A stretch of DNA of 64,000 nucleotides from Lantana camara (taxonomy: Eukaryota; Streptophyta; Magnoliopsida; Lamiales; Verbenaceae), in the NCBI GenBank assembly GCA_037501455.1, contig CM074860.1, positions 39,690,501-39,754,500 of the forward strand. The letters run 5' to 3'. How positions within the stretch are numbered: the first letter of the stretch is position 1; every line of letters starts with the position of its first letter. This document shows positions 37,083 through 49,699 of this stretch, one piece after another. Made by a program: the position numbers and the translations under genes. The notes under the pieces are model-generated. The model ran no database searches. It was not told the origin of the DNA and saw only the letters and a list, made by a program, of their open reading frames with translations.

Positions 37083-38517
37083 CATATCCTACAATTATAT
37101 ATATAGATATACACATACCAGCACCACTACACATCACTTAAAAATTACATGCATGGAAGATAAATAATACATAGCATGCATGTACGTCAAACACTCCACA
37201 AAGCCATGCACCCCAAAATGCCTAACATCTCATTTCCATGCAATATGTAAGGTTCACGCAGCACCCAATCAAAACAAAAGCTAACAAAGCAATTAAAAGA
37301 AGCTTTGAAAGGGAGATTTTCACCCCTGTTCAGCCCTGAAACTCATACCAAACAAATACCATCTCATCTAGGCAGGTAAAGGTAAGGAAAGAAGCTGCAA
37401 ATCAGGTCATATACTTCCACAAATGAGGTTGCAAACGAACAGCAGCTGGGGAAGAAGAAAAGGTACCAAACTCATGCATATATCTCAACAAAAGTTCAAG
37501 AACATTAAAGGTAACTCACTCATGTCTCAACTACCACCAAAGTCAGGTATAATCAACAATAAATGAAGCATAAATGATCAATATTCCAGCTCCAATTAAA
37601 GCAAATCACCAAGGGATGTGATGGAATTCAAAAATCGCATAAAAACATAACTATTCATGTCTTGGCCCAAAACCTTATCAAGCATGGATCAAAATCAGAT
37701 TTTTATGGATGAAAATTATCATATAAGCATGTACATATCAAATATAAGCTTACCCCTTGAAGAAGATGGAAGAAAATGGAGATTGAAGCTCGAAAGTCCC
37801 CTTGGGTGAATGGTTACGGGAATGGGCTGCTGCTGCTCAAAAATCTGATTTTTCCTCCTTTCTCTTTTGTATGGATCGGTATTAGGGAAGCAAAAAGTGA
37901 TACAGGAATGAGTTTGCGAGAAGTGGGTCCTGGTTTCATGTGAAAAGCTCAAAAGATGAGGGACTTATGTGCAAATTAGTGAAAGGTGGTCGTATTGAGC
38001 GCGAGTCAGTTTTCCGGGCCAAATTCGGAGTATCAAACGGGCTTAGAAAAATATAAGGCTAGGTTCATTAGCTTGAAAATCTTATTACGAGCCCGACACC
38101 ACTTCCGGAATTTGAATCCGAATTCCCGAGCTCAAGTTATCAATTCCGGAACGCAAGGCGCGCTTAAACTAGTCAGGCCCTCGAGTCCCCAAAACAAATA
38201 AAATGGTTCGTTACCATTTCAAACAAGTCCGAAAATGTAAAACGAGCATATAAACAAATTCATAACTCACAAATATCCAACATATCAGAAAATCACGAAA
38301 TTTCGATCTCAAATCGAATACAAATACAACACATTTCAAGAAATAAACATATTATTCAAATAATTAGAATTCAAATATTCAAAGAAATAACTATTAAGAA
38401 ATTCAAATATTTCAATTAATGGAAATAAACATAAAAAAAATATATAAAATGCATAAATAATAATTTTAAATGCGCACATATATCATACCTATATGGCTGG
38501 TCAGACGGGGTGTCACA
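35356..38517 (-). mobile_element. Gy-B left LTR, part 2
   Basis: It resumes after the CATAT duplication and is collinear with 41655-47736 minus Gy-F. It has the hairpin GTCAGTCCACCGACTGAGTG (35628-35647) and a long (AT)n run at 37029-37081. It lacks about 110 bp present in the right LTR at about 43575-43692, which holds GC-rich palindromes. It keeps the uninterrupted Gy-F target (CTTTTGTATGGATCGG, about 37863-37878). Confidence 0.85.
37029..37081. repeat. (AT)n microsatellite
   Basis: 53 bp of uninterrupted AT; 41 bp at the same place in the other LTR (43313-43353). Confidence 0.95.
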
Positions 38518-41470
38518 ATCCTCCCCCTTTAAAAGAACCTAGTCCCCAGGTTCCCTGCTTGAGTTTCAAGCTCAAGCAACTTTCAGTGTTCATCCATGTT
38601 GAGGTTCATGACTTCCTGACAAGGGTTAGCCCGGTAAGGTCTTCAGCACAAGGGGTTTGATCACTTCTTGGAATCTTGTTGGAGAAAATCCTCACCGCTT
38701 GATCCGTGCTAGGAACAACTAAAATGTCTCGTACGATAGGAGGCTCCAAGTTTGATTTATCTCCCATCGTTTGATTCATTCCAACTACTCATGAGCTCAT
38801 TATTACACGAATGGCGTGGTTACCGAACCTCCACCAGTCGCACCTTCTAAGTCAAGAAGTCCCTTTGCTGGAGTGCTAAATCACCACTTCTTGCTTAATC
38901 CGGAAGACAGTTGTAACAACGACCCTCGCCTTACCGTAAAACCACATACTTGAGAAAACACACAACAAACACACACGCATATAAGTAAAACATACAATAA
39001 TACCATAACAATCAAAGATGCATGATGCACGTGCCATGAATGATATATGCACCGTTAACCATTTCTCGACGTCCTTCTCGTTAATGAGATGGAGTGGAGA
39101 GTCGAGGTTGACGTCTTGGAATTTGTGACCCGGATTCCTCGACCTCGGTTTTATTGTATAGATCTTTAGCTCGTTAATTCCATTCCATTTCCCTAATTTA
39201 TCCTTAATTTGACGATACTTATTCCCCGGGTAGTTTCTTTCATCTTCCTCAATTCCCTTAATTTGCATGAAAGATTATTTAAATTCTTTTCCCTTCCGGA
39301 ATCTTTCATAACCCCGTTTAACTTGAATCACCTTAACTCAGCCGACAATTATCGTATCATGATCTCAGGTTGTCTTGAGGTCTCTCAACCCAGTCCTTCT
39401 AGGACATCCCTATACCTTGTCTAAATCAAACCCCGGCTTCTCGGTATCTCTCTCTTATATTTTAGGGTCAGGTGAAGAGGTACTCCTCGAAGTCACCATG
39501 TGACACGCCCTAGTGTTCCTTTCTTCACAATCTCCATCATTCGTCAATCTTTTAGAGCCCGTGATCCCAATTCTTTGATGTCTATGGAAGTGATATCTTG
39601 GCTTCATTCTACTAACTGGTCTCCAGTTGTTGTTCTAAATTTTCACCTAGTTACCACATTGGTTCAAATCCCCTGGTTTCACTCTTTACAAATTTTGTTT
39701 TGGATGTATGACTTGTCCTCTGCTTACATTTAAATACATAATTTCCTTTCAAACTCTTTGCCTTTCTTTATCATTTCCATTTGTCGCTTCATATCTCCCA
39801 ATTCGACCTCACAGCACGACAATTCAGCTTGGATCCGAAAAGTAAACTCCAATTCGTCCCGAAGATGGAACTTCCTACAACTTAGCTTTCCATAAACTTA
39901 GAATTACTATATTGATCGGTTCTCTTTGACCTCTCCCCATACGACTTCTTCCTTACTTAATATCCGAGATGTCTCAACTCTCTGTACTTCTCCCTATTAC
40001 CTGAGCTTGATTTCCAATGGATTGGTTTAATTTGTAACTCTTCCTTGATGGTCCGTCTTGCTCATAATCCCTTAATCCTATGATATTCGAACCTTCTTTG
40101 TCGACCTTCGTTGTTTATCCCTTGAAGAACCTAGTTTACCTTGGGTCCGTATGAAGAACATCACCTTATCATTAATTCGGACTTCGAATTAAGGAATTTC
40201 CAAGATTCTTCCTTTGCTCTTCTAGGAATTGAGCCCGAATACTTATTCCCGGATCGTAGTTTCAACTCTTCCTTCAACACCCCGATTTTCATCATCACGA
40301 AGGAAGATTTCTCTCAATTGCAAGCTATCATGAAAACATTAAACTCATGCATGTCGAGTTAGGTTTGCTTATGTTATGGTCACGTTGGTCAACAATTTAA
40401 ACAAAGAAACAACATATAAGGGCAATACATAACACACATCGCAAATAAGTATAAAAATACGATGTGGGATGGATGCTCGTGCAATGAATGCAATTACCTC
40501 CCGGGTATTTCTTTGCCCTTTTGTCGTTCCCATCTTTCCAACTTGTGTTTCCGCGATCCATTTCCAAAGCATCGCCCAACCTCTTCCAACAATTCTCCTA
40601 AGTATGAGAATTTCTCCTAAAATGAACGCACGGTGGTTGCTCCATCGATGGAAGTCCCTTCATTTTCGTCTTTCCTTTTGGTCCCATTTAAGAATCCTCT
40701 CGGTTCCATTCTTCTTACTCGGCTCCTTTCTTTCAATTTCTTAGATTTGACTTGAAGAGCTTCCCTTGTACTCTTAATCCAAGCTCTAGACTCAATCCCG
40801 ATTTCCATTTCTCGCAGGTCTTCTCAAATTCCCTCTAAGATTTGAATTAATTTCTTGGACTCCTTCAATTCTTTTGGAGTATTGTAAGGACATGAATCGT
40901 CTTTGTGTTCAGAAGAACCACACCAAAACAAGCTCCTAATTACTTTCTACAAGTTCCACAGGGGTGGTTTGGTTCACCACAATTAGTGCCCGAGCTTGTT
41001 CTTTAGAAAACGACACGTTTGCCACGAACAGAAGATCCCTTGTAATAACTCGAGCCATTTTACCCTTTATCTTGGTGGATTGGTTATCTTTATAATAACA
41101 TCAATGGTAGTATAAAGTCTTTACCTTTACTTGATCCCGATTTTAACTGAGGGGCCATGGTAGTTGAGAGGAATGATTGACCGTTGTAGGATATCAACCT
41201 ACAATACACAAGGGAGGCAAAACTATGATACATGCGGTTAGTGAGTGATTATGGCACGTAACAGGAACAACTAACGCACGTAATGTATGCAACAACAGCA
41301 ATTAGTGAAACGAAATAACAATTTTTCAACACATAATGTAAAAAAAATTCACATATCTTGATGCAATGCACACATTAGCATGTTGTTCCTACGCCGTACG
41401 ACCTATACTTGACACAACACCACACTAGAACTCCGGTTTTGCAACCCGATGCTCTGATACAACTTTAAGA
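38518..41470 (-). other. Gy-B internal region, no recognised gene
   Basis: 2.95 kb. The polypurine tract is at the left (38519-38530 as TCCTCCCCCTTT) and the primer site at the right. On the minus strand the longest frame is 130 codons (38876-39268), with no family resemblance I can name; a 73-codon plus frame at 40141-40362 is also unassigned. Pyrimidine-rich with many TTCC/CTTC words. Neither gag nor pol motifs are visible. Confidence 0.6.
41451..41462 (-). other. Primer binding site of Gy-B (one mismatch)
   Basis: The minus strand reads TTGTATCAGAGC, followed by ATCGGGTTGC; 8 bases from the LTR. Confidence 0.75.
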
Positions 41471-43309
41471 TGTATCGCTCGGAGCGACGAGCCACTACAT
41501 CCCCCGCACCTAACCCCGAACCCACATATGAAATAGGAATTCAAACATGAGCCTAGGACTAAGCGACGGAAACCTACACACACACGCTAAGCCAGGCGTA
41601 GGTAAACAAGACCAGAGCGCACAAAAACAATAAGAAAACGGAAGCATATAACAAAACCGAGAAGATAAATCCACAGAAACGGGTTCAACTAGCCTTAGAA
41701 ACCTGTCCCGCATATATGCACAACCAAAGTTCATACGATGCGTACCTAAATCATTAGCGATTGCATAATATATACATACCTCCACTATAAAATTTGATCA
41801 TATACAAGATTGTGTCTGAATGCAAATAAAATGCAACTCCAGCTAGGAGACTAGAACTTGACCGACTCACTACTCTGCCTAACACGATCCAAAACCTGCA
41901 AACTGAAAAGTTGAAAGGAGAGGGTCAGTCCACCGACTGAGTGAGGGGGCTAATGCACACCGACGCACGTATACATATAGAGCAAAGCACTTATTAAACC
42001 AAAGACTATGAATCGGGAATAGGGTTTTACATGCCAAACCCATTTTCCAAAAGAACTCATACTTATTCATATATTCGTATATTCTTAAGTTTGAAAACTC
42101 GTAAGGATTCATAGATTCAAAAACGCATATGGATTCATATTAAAACTCATAAGGATTCATATATTCAGATAGATTCATAGTTTAGCATAAAAATCGCATA
42201 TTGAAAACAAACTCTTCTATCTCGTTTCATAATCAACACAATAAAACAAACTTAAATTACAGGCGAGTACGGGTCCACTTTACCTCTTAAAAGAAAAGAA
42301 TTCATAAGAAACATAATGAAACACAAATACATAAAATTCATAAAACTCTTATTCCCGTATTCCATCCACCTTCTCCAGAAGTCTGCACGTGGGTTACGGG
42401 CCCACATCGTGCAACTCGATACCTATATGTGGGGTAGCGATCTCGCAACGTACTTTAAGGAGCATGTGCACAGGCTTAACCCGATGGCCCAACACCGCCT
42501 CGGGCATCCTTACACACGCCTCCGGGGCCCAGGGATTCATAAGATTCATAAGGAAACATAAGAATCCAAAGAAACATACCTAACTTGCGAAAGCTAGAAA
42601 TGTACTATTTATACTTAAGAAACATACCTTACCGTGTAACTCGGCATATGCTATACACGTACCTCTCCGTGTCTTCCAAATACATAATATGCTGAGTTAG
42701 ATCCATAGTTCGCTTGACACTACACAGTTTGGAGCATAACTTCGTTGCAAAACAATTTTAAGCTTATATACGCCCAAATGTATAATTTCAGAAGAATTCG
42801 TATGAAATCGAATAACAAGATTCATAACGTATCATAAGACACATATTTAGTATATATATAATAGTATATTGGCATGCGAGCTTGAAAACGAGCACATAGG
42901 GTCATAGGTCACATTAACTAAAAGAAAACAAACCTAAACCTCACCTTTTACTAAGAATGTTCACGAACGAGCGTTGACGACCAAGAATGGTGGAACCGAC
43001 TCCTCCGGAACTCAACTCTGAGAAAACGAACATAAACTTATGACTTAGACTCGATCATGAACCACTTACATGCACGACGATGCATATGAACTCAAATGAA
43101 TGAAATAAATACAAATAAAATGCAAGAATGCATCACTTAAGCCATCTAAATTCAAATTCGTATAAAACGTGTCTTATCACTTCATAATTTAAATCCCTAA
43201 TTCATATCATATAATTCCACAATTAAAAGGTCACATTTCATGAAATAATGTCATACTATTTAAATCATTAAATTTAAAACACTTAAATTCATATAATTAA
43301 ATATATAAC

Positions 43310-43354
<45 letters not shown>

Positions 43355-43587
43355 CATATCCTACAATTATATATATAGATATACACATACCAGCACCACT
43401 ACACATCACTTAAAAATTACATGCATGGAAGATAAATAATACATAGCATGCATGTACGTCAAACACTCCACAAAGCTATGCACCCCAAAATGCCTAACAT
43501 CTCATTTCCATGCAATATGTAAGGTTCACGCAGCACCCAATCAAAACAAAAAGCTAACAAAGCAATTAAAAGCCATCCTTCCGTCTC

Positions 43588-43690
43588 CCCTCCCGGGTAC
43601 TCTTGATGCAGAAAGTTTATGCACAACAGGTACTTGGCCGGGTACCTTCCATGACTAAAATCTCCCCGGCCGGGGAGATCCTCCAGCCGC
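43588..43690. repeat. GC-rich palindromes in Gy-B right LTR only
   Basis: A perfect 20-nt palindrome at 43660-43679 has core CTCCCCGGCCGGGGAG. Copies close to GTACCCGGCCGGGTAC lie at about 43590-43600 and 43630-43645. The left LTR of the same element lacks this block. Confidence 0.8.
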
Positions 43691-44258
43691 GAGAAAGGGA
43701 GATTTTCATCCCTGTTCAGCCCTGAAACTCATACCAAACAAATAACATCTCATCTAGGCAGGTAAAGGTAAGAAAAGAAGCTGCAAATCAGGTCATATAC
43801 TTCCACAAATGAGGTTGCAAACGAACAGCAGCTAGGGAAGAAGAAAAGGTACCAAACTCATGCATATATCTCAACAAAAGTTCAAGAACATTAAAGGTAA
43901 CTCACTCATGCCTCAACTACCACCAAATTCAGGTATAATCAACAATAAATGAAGCATAAATGATCAATATTCCAGCTCCAATTCAAGCAAATCACCAAGG
44001 GACGTGATGGAATTCAAAAATGGCATAAAAACCTAACTATTCATGTCTTGGCCCAAAACCTTATCAAACATGGATCAAAATCAGATTTTTATGGATGAAA
44101 ATGATCATATAAGCATATACATATCAAATATAAGCTTACCCCTTGAAGAAGATGGAAGAAAATGGAGATTGAAGCTCAAAAGTCCCCTTGGGTGAATAGT
44201 TACGGAAATGGGCTGCTGCTGCTCAAAAATCTGATTTTTCCTCCTTTCTCTTATGTAT

Positions 44259-47088
44259 TGTAACGCCCCGGTTTTCACTTATAATTTTCATAACAATATA
44301 TGTATTATATCTTCATGTATTTATATGAATTTTCATTACCGTGAAATTTATGTAAATTAATTACTAACGTGTCTAATCACTATTTTGTGGCCTTGATCAT
44401 TTCATAAATATGTGGACTTAATTGCATAACATGATTTGGAGTTAGATGATTAATTGCCATGGAATTAAACTTGCTTGAATGAATTCAATTATTTCAAGGA
44501 CTTAGTTGCTATATGTGATGATTCATCTTGGTTAGTGGAAGAAATAATATATCATAAGTATATCTCTCTCCCACATTTCATTCCATACATTTTCATCATA
44601 TATACACACACTCACACCCACATATATCGATCCAAACACACCAAGAAGGAAGGAAGTATTCATCTCTTTTTCAAGCAAGATTCTTGGAGGATTTATGAAG
44701 TTAGAAGCATCATCTTCATCATCTCATCGTTTCATCCATTTCTTCTTCCATCTTGAGGTATATGGAGAATTTGATTGAATCCCTTGAGATATATTTGAGT
44801 AGGGTTTGATAAATATGATATGATTCCTTGGGTTATAAGTCCTTAGAAGCATGTTTAGGATCATTATATCTCATAACTAGCATGAATTCTTGAATAAGAG
44901 GAAAGTTGGTTAACATGATATTTTAGGGGTTTTGAATGATGAATTCTTGATGATTGATGCATGTTTCATGATTTATATGCTACCTAATTGATGTCTTTAA
45001 GTTATATACATGTTGTATGATTATTTTGGAGCATTTTGGTTGAGTTTACTTTGGGGTTTCATTCCTTTTCTTTCTTCCCCGAAGCTACCCCTGTTTTGTC
45101 CCTTTTTCCAGCTCTGGAACAGTATCCGGCCGGGTACTTTTTGTGCATAAAAAGTACCCGGGCGGGTAGTTTTCCCCCGTAAAGCTTCTGTACTGCTTTA
45201 CCCGGTCGGGGAACTTTTCCCTTGAATTTTACACGGCTGGGTACTCCCTCATCGGAACTCCAAATGACCTGATTTTTGATTCGTTAGAAAGATCTTGAAG
45301 TCTAGAACAACCTTTGGAATCACCTCAATATCTTTTCCCATTTGTGAGATACTATCAATTCTTTTTGGTGTCGTTGCTTGACCGACAAACTGCATTCACC
45401 CAACTTCAAGCCTACGCCATTTTCTCCTCGCTTTGAACTAGAAAACGAGCCATATATGCTCGGAAAGCCCTATGTGTCTAGTTTCATACCCAACAATCAA
45501 AACTCAATTCCACCTTCTATATCTCAAGATATTCCAGTTTTCCTACAACGTGTGCATTTTCGGAAATTGCCCATTTTTGTCATACTTCGCCAAAACCTTC
45601 CTTATTGCATTCCTTTAACTCTCTTGGCTCCCATATGTGAATTATATGATATATACACTTGATTAATTGATAAGTATGCTCCTACTTGACACTTCTTGGT
45701 ACTTAATTGCTCAAACGTTATTAGTTGACTTTATGCCTTATATGAATTGAACTTGAAATAATTGAATGATATGAATACATGATTTCTTGTTATTAATTTC
45801 ACCTATTAGGTGTTATTTGGTGTTTATACATGCTTAGTGTTAATTGATTTCTTGATTTTATTTAAATTACATGAACATTTCCGTGCGTCATACTTGGTCT
45901 CATATTGAGTCATGTCTCACGAGTTCCTACTATTCCCTTTCTTGTCCAATTTTTCTCCAGGGTGGAGATCATGGATCGTGTGGGCATTATCTTGTAGCCT
46001 TATCTTGTCCCGTCGCTCGTCAGGTGAGGTTTAAATTCTAGCTACTTAGAACCCTTACAACCCTACGTGTATATGTATATTTATAGTTTTCAAATCTTAT
46101 TGATTTACAACGGAGTTCATGAATTGAACGGATTGATTGATTGAATGTTTTGGCGAGTAACTATTGTTCACGTTGGGCCCCGAGGGTAGTGTATTGAGCC
46201 AACCGGGGAAGCAAGGGCTGACGGGTAACTCTTGCACTACCCTCATTATTGTGGGATCACCTCTGAATCAACCAAGAGGTTTGGTGGAGGAAGAAATCCC
46301 GTGCCTGGGAGTCATGTTCCCGACGTACACCATGATTGGATGGTTGGGTCTTGCAAGCCCGCCATCACCCGGAGGAAGAAGGATGTATTGATTGAAATTG
46401 CTAATTGTATACAGAATTGTTTGTGTGATCACCTAACTCACTAATGAATTGAATGATTGTACACTTTTGGTGAAAGGTTGGAGATTTGCCCTCACTCGCC
46501 GGGCCACATATTGAAGTGATCGTGATTGAATTATTAAATTGATTAGTTGTAATCTCGGGCGAGTCCTACTTTTCTATTGAACTTATATTGCCTTCTTTTA
46601 TAAAATCTTACCCGAGATTATAGCTTGAATGGTAATTGCGCATATATTTATTTATACCCCTCGCTCAGTCCGTGTTGGACTGACCCCTCAATTTTTCAGT
46701 TTTGCAGGATCGAGCTAGGCGGGAATTAGAGTCTAGCTTGTCTTTTATTCGGGTCTAGCACTTCACCTCATATTTTGGTTCATGTATTGATACTTCTTAT
46801 ATTTTGTATTATGCCTTATTCATGTTGGACACGATATTGTATTGATATGTAAATGTTGGTATCTATTAGTAAATATGTAAATATGGTACTTATAAGTATT
46901 GAATGTTATTGCTTCCGCTTTTATTGCTCCGAATTGTTTATTGGTATTAATTGAGGGTACCCGCCTAGCTTTTGAGTTTTTTATTGTCACCCGTTCGCTA
47001 TAGTTTTGGTTCATGTACGGATCATCCATTTCGTATGTGGACTGAGCTATAGTGCGGGGTGTGGCATCTCGGCATTCTGGGTGTTACA
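44259..47088 (+). mobile_element. Gy-F: solo LTR in Gy-B right LTR
   Basis: 2830 bp, TGTAACGCCCCGG...GGGTGTTACA, perfect duplication TGTAT at 44254-44258 and 47089-47093. The other Gy-B LTR shows the empty site. It has a leader and TTGAG|GTATAT donor-like site (GT at 44758) and the palindrome cluster at about 45124-45250. Further on are the CCCCGAGGGTAGTG block, the hairpin CTCAGTCCGTGTTGGACTGA, and TTTTTCAG (AG at 46698) and TTTGCAG (46706). It is close to the Gy-C and Gy-G LTRs. No interior or second LTR, so it formed by LTR-LTR recombination. Confidence 0.9.
45124..45250. repeat. GC-rich palindromic cluster in Gy-F
   Basis: Four or five units close to GTACCCGGCCGGGTAC: CCGGCCGGGTAC, AGTACCCGGGCGGGTA, TTTACCCGGTCGGGGAAC, ACACGGCTGGGTAC. 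Confidence 0.7.
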
Positions 47089-47736
47089 TGTATGGATCGG
47101 TATTAGGGAAGCAAAAATTGATAATGGAATGAGTCGGTGAGAAGTGGGTCCTGGTTTCATGTGAAAAGCTCAAAAGTTGAGGGACTTATGTGCAAATTAG
47201 TGAAAGGTGGTCATAATGAGGGCGAGTCAGTTTTCCGGGCCAAATTCGGAGTATCAAACGGGCTTAGAAAAATATATGGCTAGGTTCATTAGCTTGAAAA
47301 TCTTGTTACGAGTTCGGCGCCACTTCCGGAATTCGAATCCGAATTCCCGAGCTCAAGTTATCAATTCCGGAACACAAGGCGCGCTAAAACTAGTTAGGCC
47401 CTCGAGTCCCCAAAACAAATAAAATGGTGCGTTACCATTTAAAACAAGTCCAAAAATGTAAAACGAGCATATAAAAAAATTCATAACTCACAAATCTCCA
47501 ACATATCAGAAAATCACGAAATTTCGATCTCAAATCAAATACAAACGCAACAGATTTCAACAAATAAACATATTATTCAAATAATTAGAATTCAAATATT
47601 CAAAGAAGTAAATATTAAGAAATTCAAATATTTCAATTAATGGAAATAAACATAAAAAAAATATAAAATGCATAAATAATAATTTTAATTGCGGACATAC
47701 ATCATACCTATACGGCTGGTCAGAAGGGGTGTCACA

Positions 47737-48102
47737 ATCGGGGAAGGCACATAGTGGGTTAGCTACCTCGTGTGTATTGGTTAAGTAGGTGGAGAGGGTT
47801 TGATTCCCGAAACACCAAGGTTGTTGAGGTTGGATATTATTTATGTTTTCTGTTTTATGTTACGTTATGAGAAGTAAAGGGATGTTCGTTCTCGCCGGAC
47901 ATACGTCTACGTTTATGTTTGATGGATCGTGAATCGAATTAGTATTTCTTTATGTATTATATGTTTTGCTTTTGAAAATGTTTTGGTATCCAAAACCTTA
48001 GCTCGATTCATGGCCATCACCTTTGATATTTGTTATGCTCTATATATATTTAGGTGTGGGTGTGTGTTCAGCCCCCTCACTCAGTCGAGTTTAGACTGAC
48101 TC
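47737..48102 (+). mobile_element. Gy-A LTR, second copy, part 2 of 3
   Basis: It begins with the ATCGG duplication. It has GGAGAGGGTTTGATTCCC, a GTTTATGTTTGATGG stretch and CCCTCACTCAGTCGAGTTTAGACTGAC, where the conserved hairpin ends exactly at the Gy-D insertion. No gene. Confidence 0.75.
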
Positions 48103-49125
48103 TGTAACAGCCGTACTTAGGGCCAAGTCGAGAGAGGTAAGTAAAGGGTTACTCAGGAAGCGTTTATAACCTCGATCCCTACTCATTCTCTTCATGCATT
48201 GCATTTTATGTGACTTATGTGCTTTTATGTGCTATAATTTAATTAAATATTCGTAAATTTAATTCTTTCCTCTATTTAGCTTTTACCTCGAAACTCTTTT
48301 CATAAAATCCTAGAAATCTAGTATTCATTCCCTTCTAGCACCTAAAACCCCTTCATATGCTTCAAAACCCATTCCTACAGTTTTAGGTTGAAAATTACAA
48401 AAATACACCTAAAGCCCAAGAATTTTTCTACATTCTCCGAAATACTTTTCCTATCCAATATTATAGTCAAAACGATCCTTGAATTATTTTATGAATTTTC
48501 ATACATTTACTAAAACTCGATTCACCCATAGCATATTTTATAAATATTTTCCTTTTCAAAAATTATCATTTTATTTTAAACAATTAGCTTTCATTCAATA
48601 TTCGAAATTTTATTCAAAAAGATTCTTGAATTTTTCTCTAAATTATAATGATTTTTCCAATCCTTAAACTTCATCATAGCTTCGTTTATATAATTTTGTC
48701 ATGATTTTCACCATCTTTAACGATCATAACTTGTAAACGAAAAACCTAAATATCCCACATTTATAATCATAACGAAGCTTATTTTTTCACTCGTTCTTTC
48801 ATTAATTCACTACTTCAAGTTTTCATCTCTCGACTCTTGAATAAATTTTATATTATTTTACATTTATTTTTATTTAATATGACATCATTCATGACAACAT
48901 AAGCTTCTAGAAGATTTAAATAAATGAATATAACTTCTCCACATTTCTTATATTATTACCAAGCATTTGTTTAAAATGTAGTTTAACCACATCTCTTAAA
49001 TAATTACCAAGCATTTGTTTGAATTAGGAGACATCCACATCGTTCAATAAGCACTCTCCTGTAAAGTTAGATCTATCGCTGTAATTACTTATCCAACTTA
49101 ATAATATGTGTTTCGTTATATATTG
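48103..49125 (+). mobile_element. Gy-D left LTR, part 1
   Basis: It starts TGTAACAGCC and shares AGCGTTTATA with Gy-H. It is AT-rich and has no ORF of note. Near 49040 GACATCCACATC joins GTTCAATAAGC directly; the right LTR has about 2 kb between these words. It ends at the Gy-C duplication TATTG (49121-49125). Confidence 0.75.
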
Positions 49126-49699
49126 TGTAACGTCCCAGCTTTCGGCATTTCAGGTATGATCGACACGTGTGCGTTTGAGAGTTAGCTTTTAATTATTAAT
49201 TATTCATTTCTTTAATTTTCCATAGCATGACATAATTTTATAAAAATTATATTCTTAACATTTTATTGAAAATTCATATCATATCATAATTATTGGATAT
49301 ATTGAACGTGATTGCAATGTGAGTTATTTTCCCGAATGTGATTTATTTCTTTTATGGCTTTAATTGCTCATTTTCATGATTATGGGATCTAATTGCATTG
49401 GACCACATTGATTATTTAATTTTGGAAATGGACTTGATTGCATAACTTAATAAATGGAAGGATTTAATTGCAAATTGGCCATCTCTTCCCTCTTTCATAG
49501 CAGCCTTCACGTACCATTACATTCCATTTCATACCAAACATTTCATCTTTGTTCTTGCTTTCCTTGCTCAACCGAGACCAAACCCTCACTTTGAAGAGAG
49601 GAGATTTCATCCATTCAAGCTAGTTTTTGTGGGTTTTGGGATCATAGAAGCATCATCATCATCACTTCTTCATCTTAGCTTCCATCTCTTTCATTTGAG

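Larger units (their letters stand above)
11653..47736 (-). mobile_element. Gy-B: gypsy-type LTR element, minus strand, no gag-pol seen
   Basis: Ends are TGTACC... at 11653 and ...GTGTCACA at 47736, with target duplication ACCGG (11648-11652) / ATCGG (47737-47741), one transition apart. The left (3') LTR is 11653-11832 plus 35356-38517, about 3.34 kb, split by Co-1. The internal region is 38518-41470. The right (5') LTR is 41471-47736, about 3.43 kb without the Gy-F insertion. A polypurine tract (revcomp of TCCTCCCCCTTT) and a primer site fit the minus orientation. The LTRs differ at about 4 of 100 positions in the part compared. The 2.95-kb interior has no recognisable gag or pol, so the element looks non-autonomous. 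Confidence 0.85.
41471..47736 (-). mobile_element. Gy-B right (5') LTR, interrupted by Gy-F
   Basis: It starts TGTATCGCTCGG and ends GGTGTCACA. On the minus strand a donor-like CAAGGG|GTAAGC lies near 44139. Downstream are the hairpin GTCAGTCCACCGACTGAGTG (plus view 41925-41944) and the acceptor-like TTTTCAGTTTGCAG|G (AG at 41897-41896). (AT)n is at 43313-43353. Confidence 0.85.

Noticed and set aside
40141..40362. 73-codon plus ORF in the Gy-B interior as a captured host gene
   Set aside because: Short, no recognisable motif, and antisense to the element; insufficient support.
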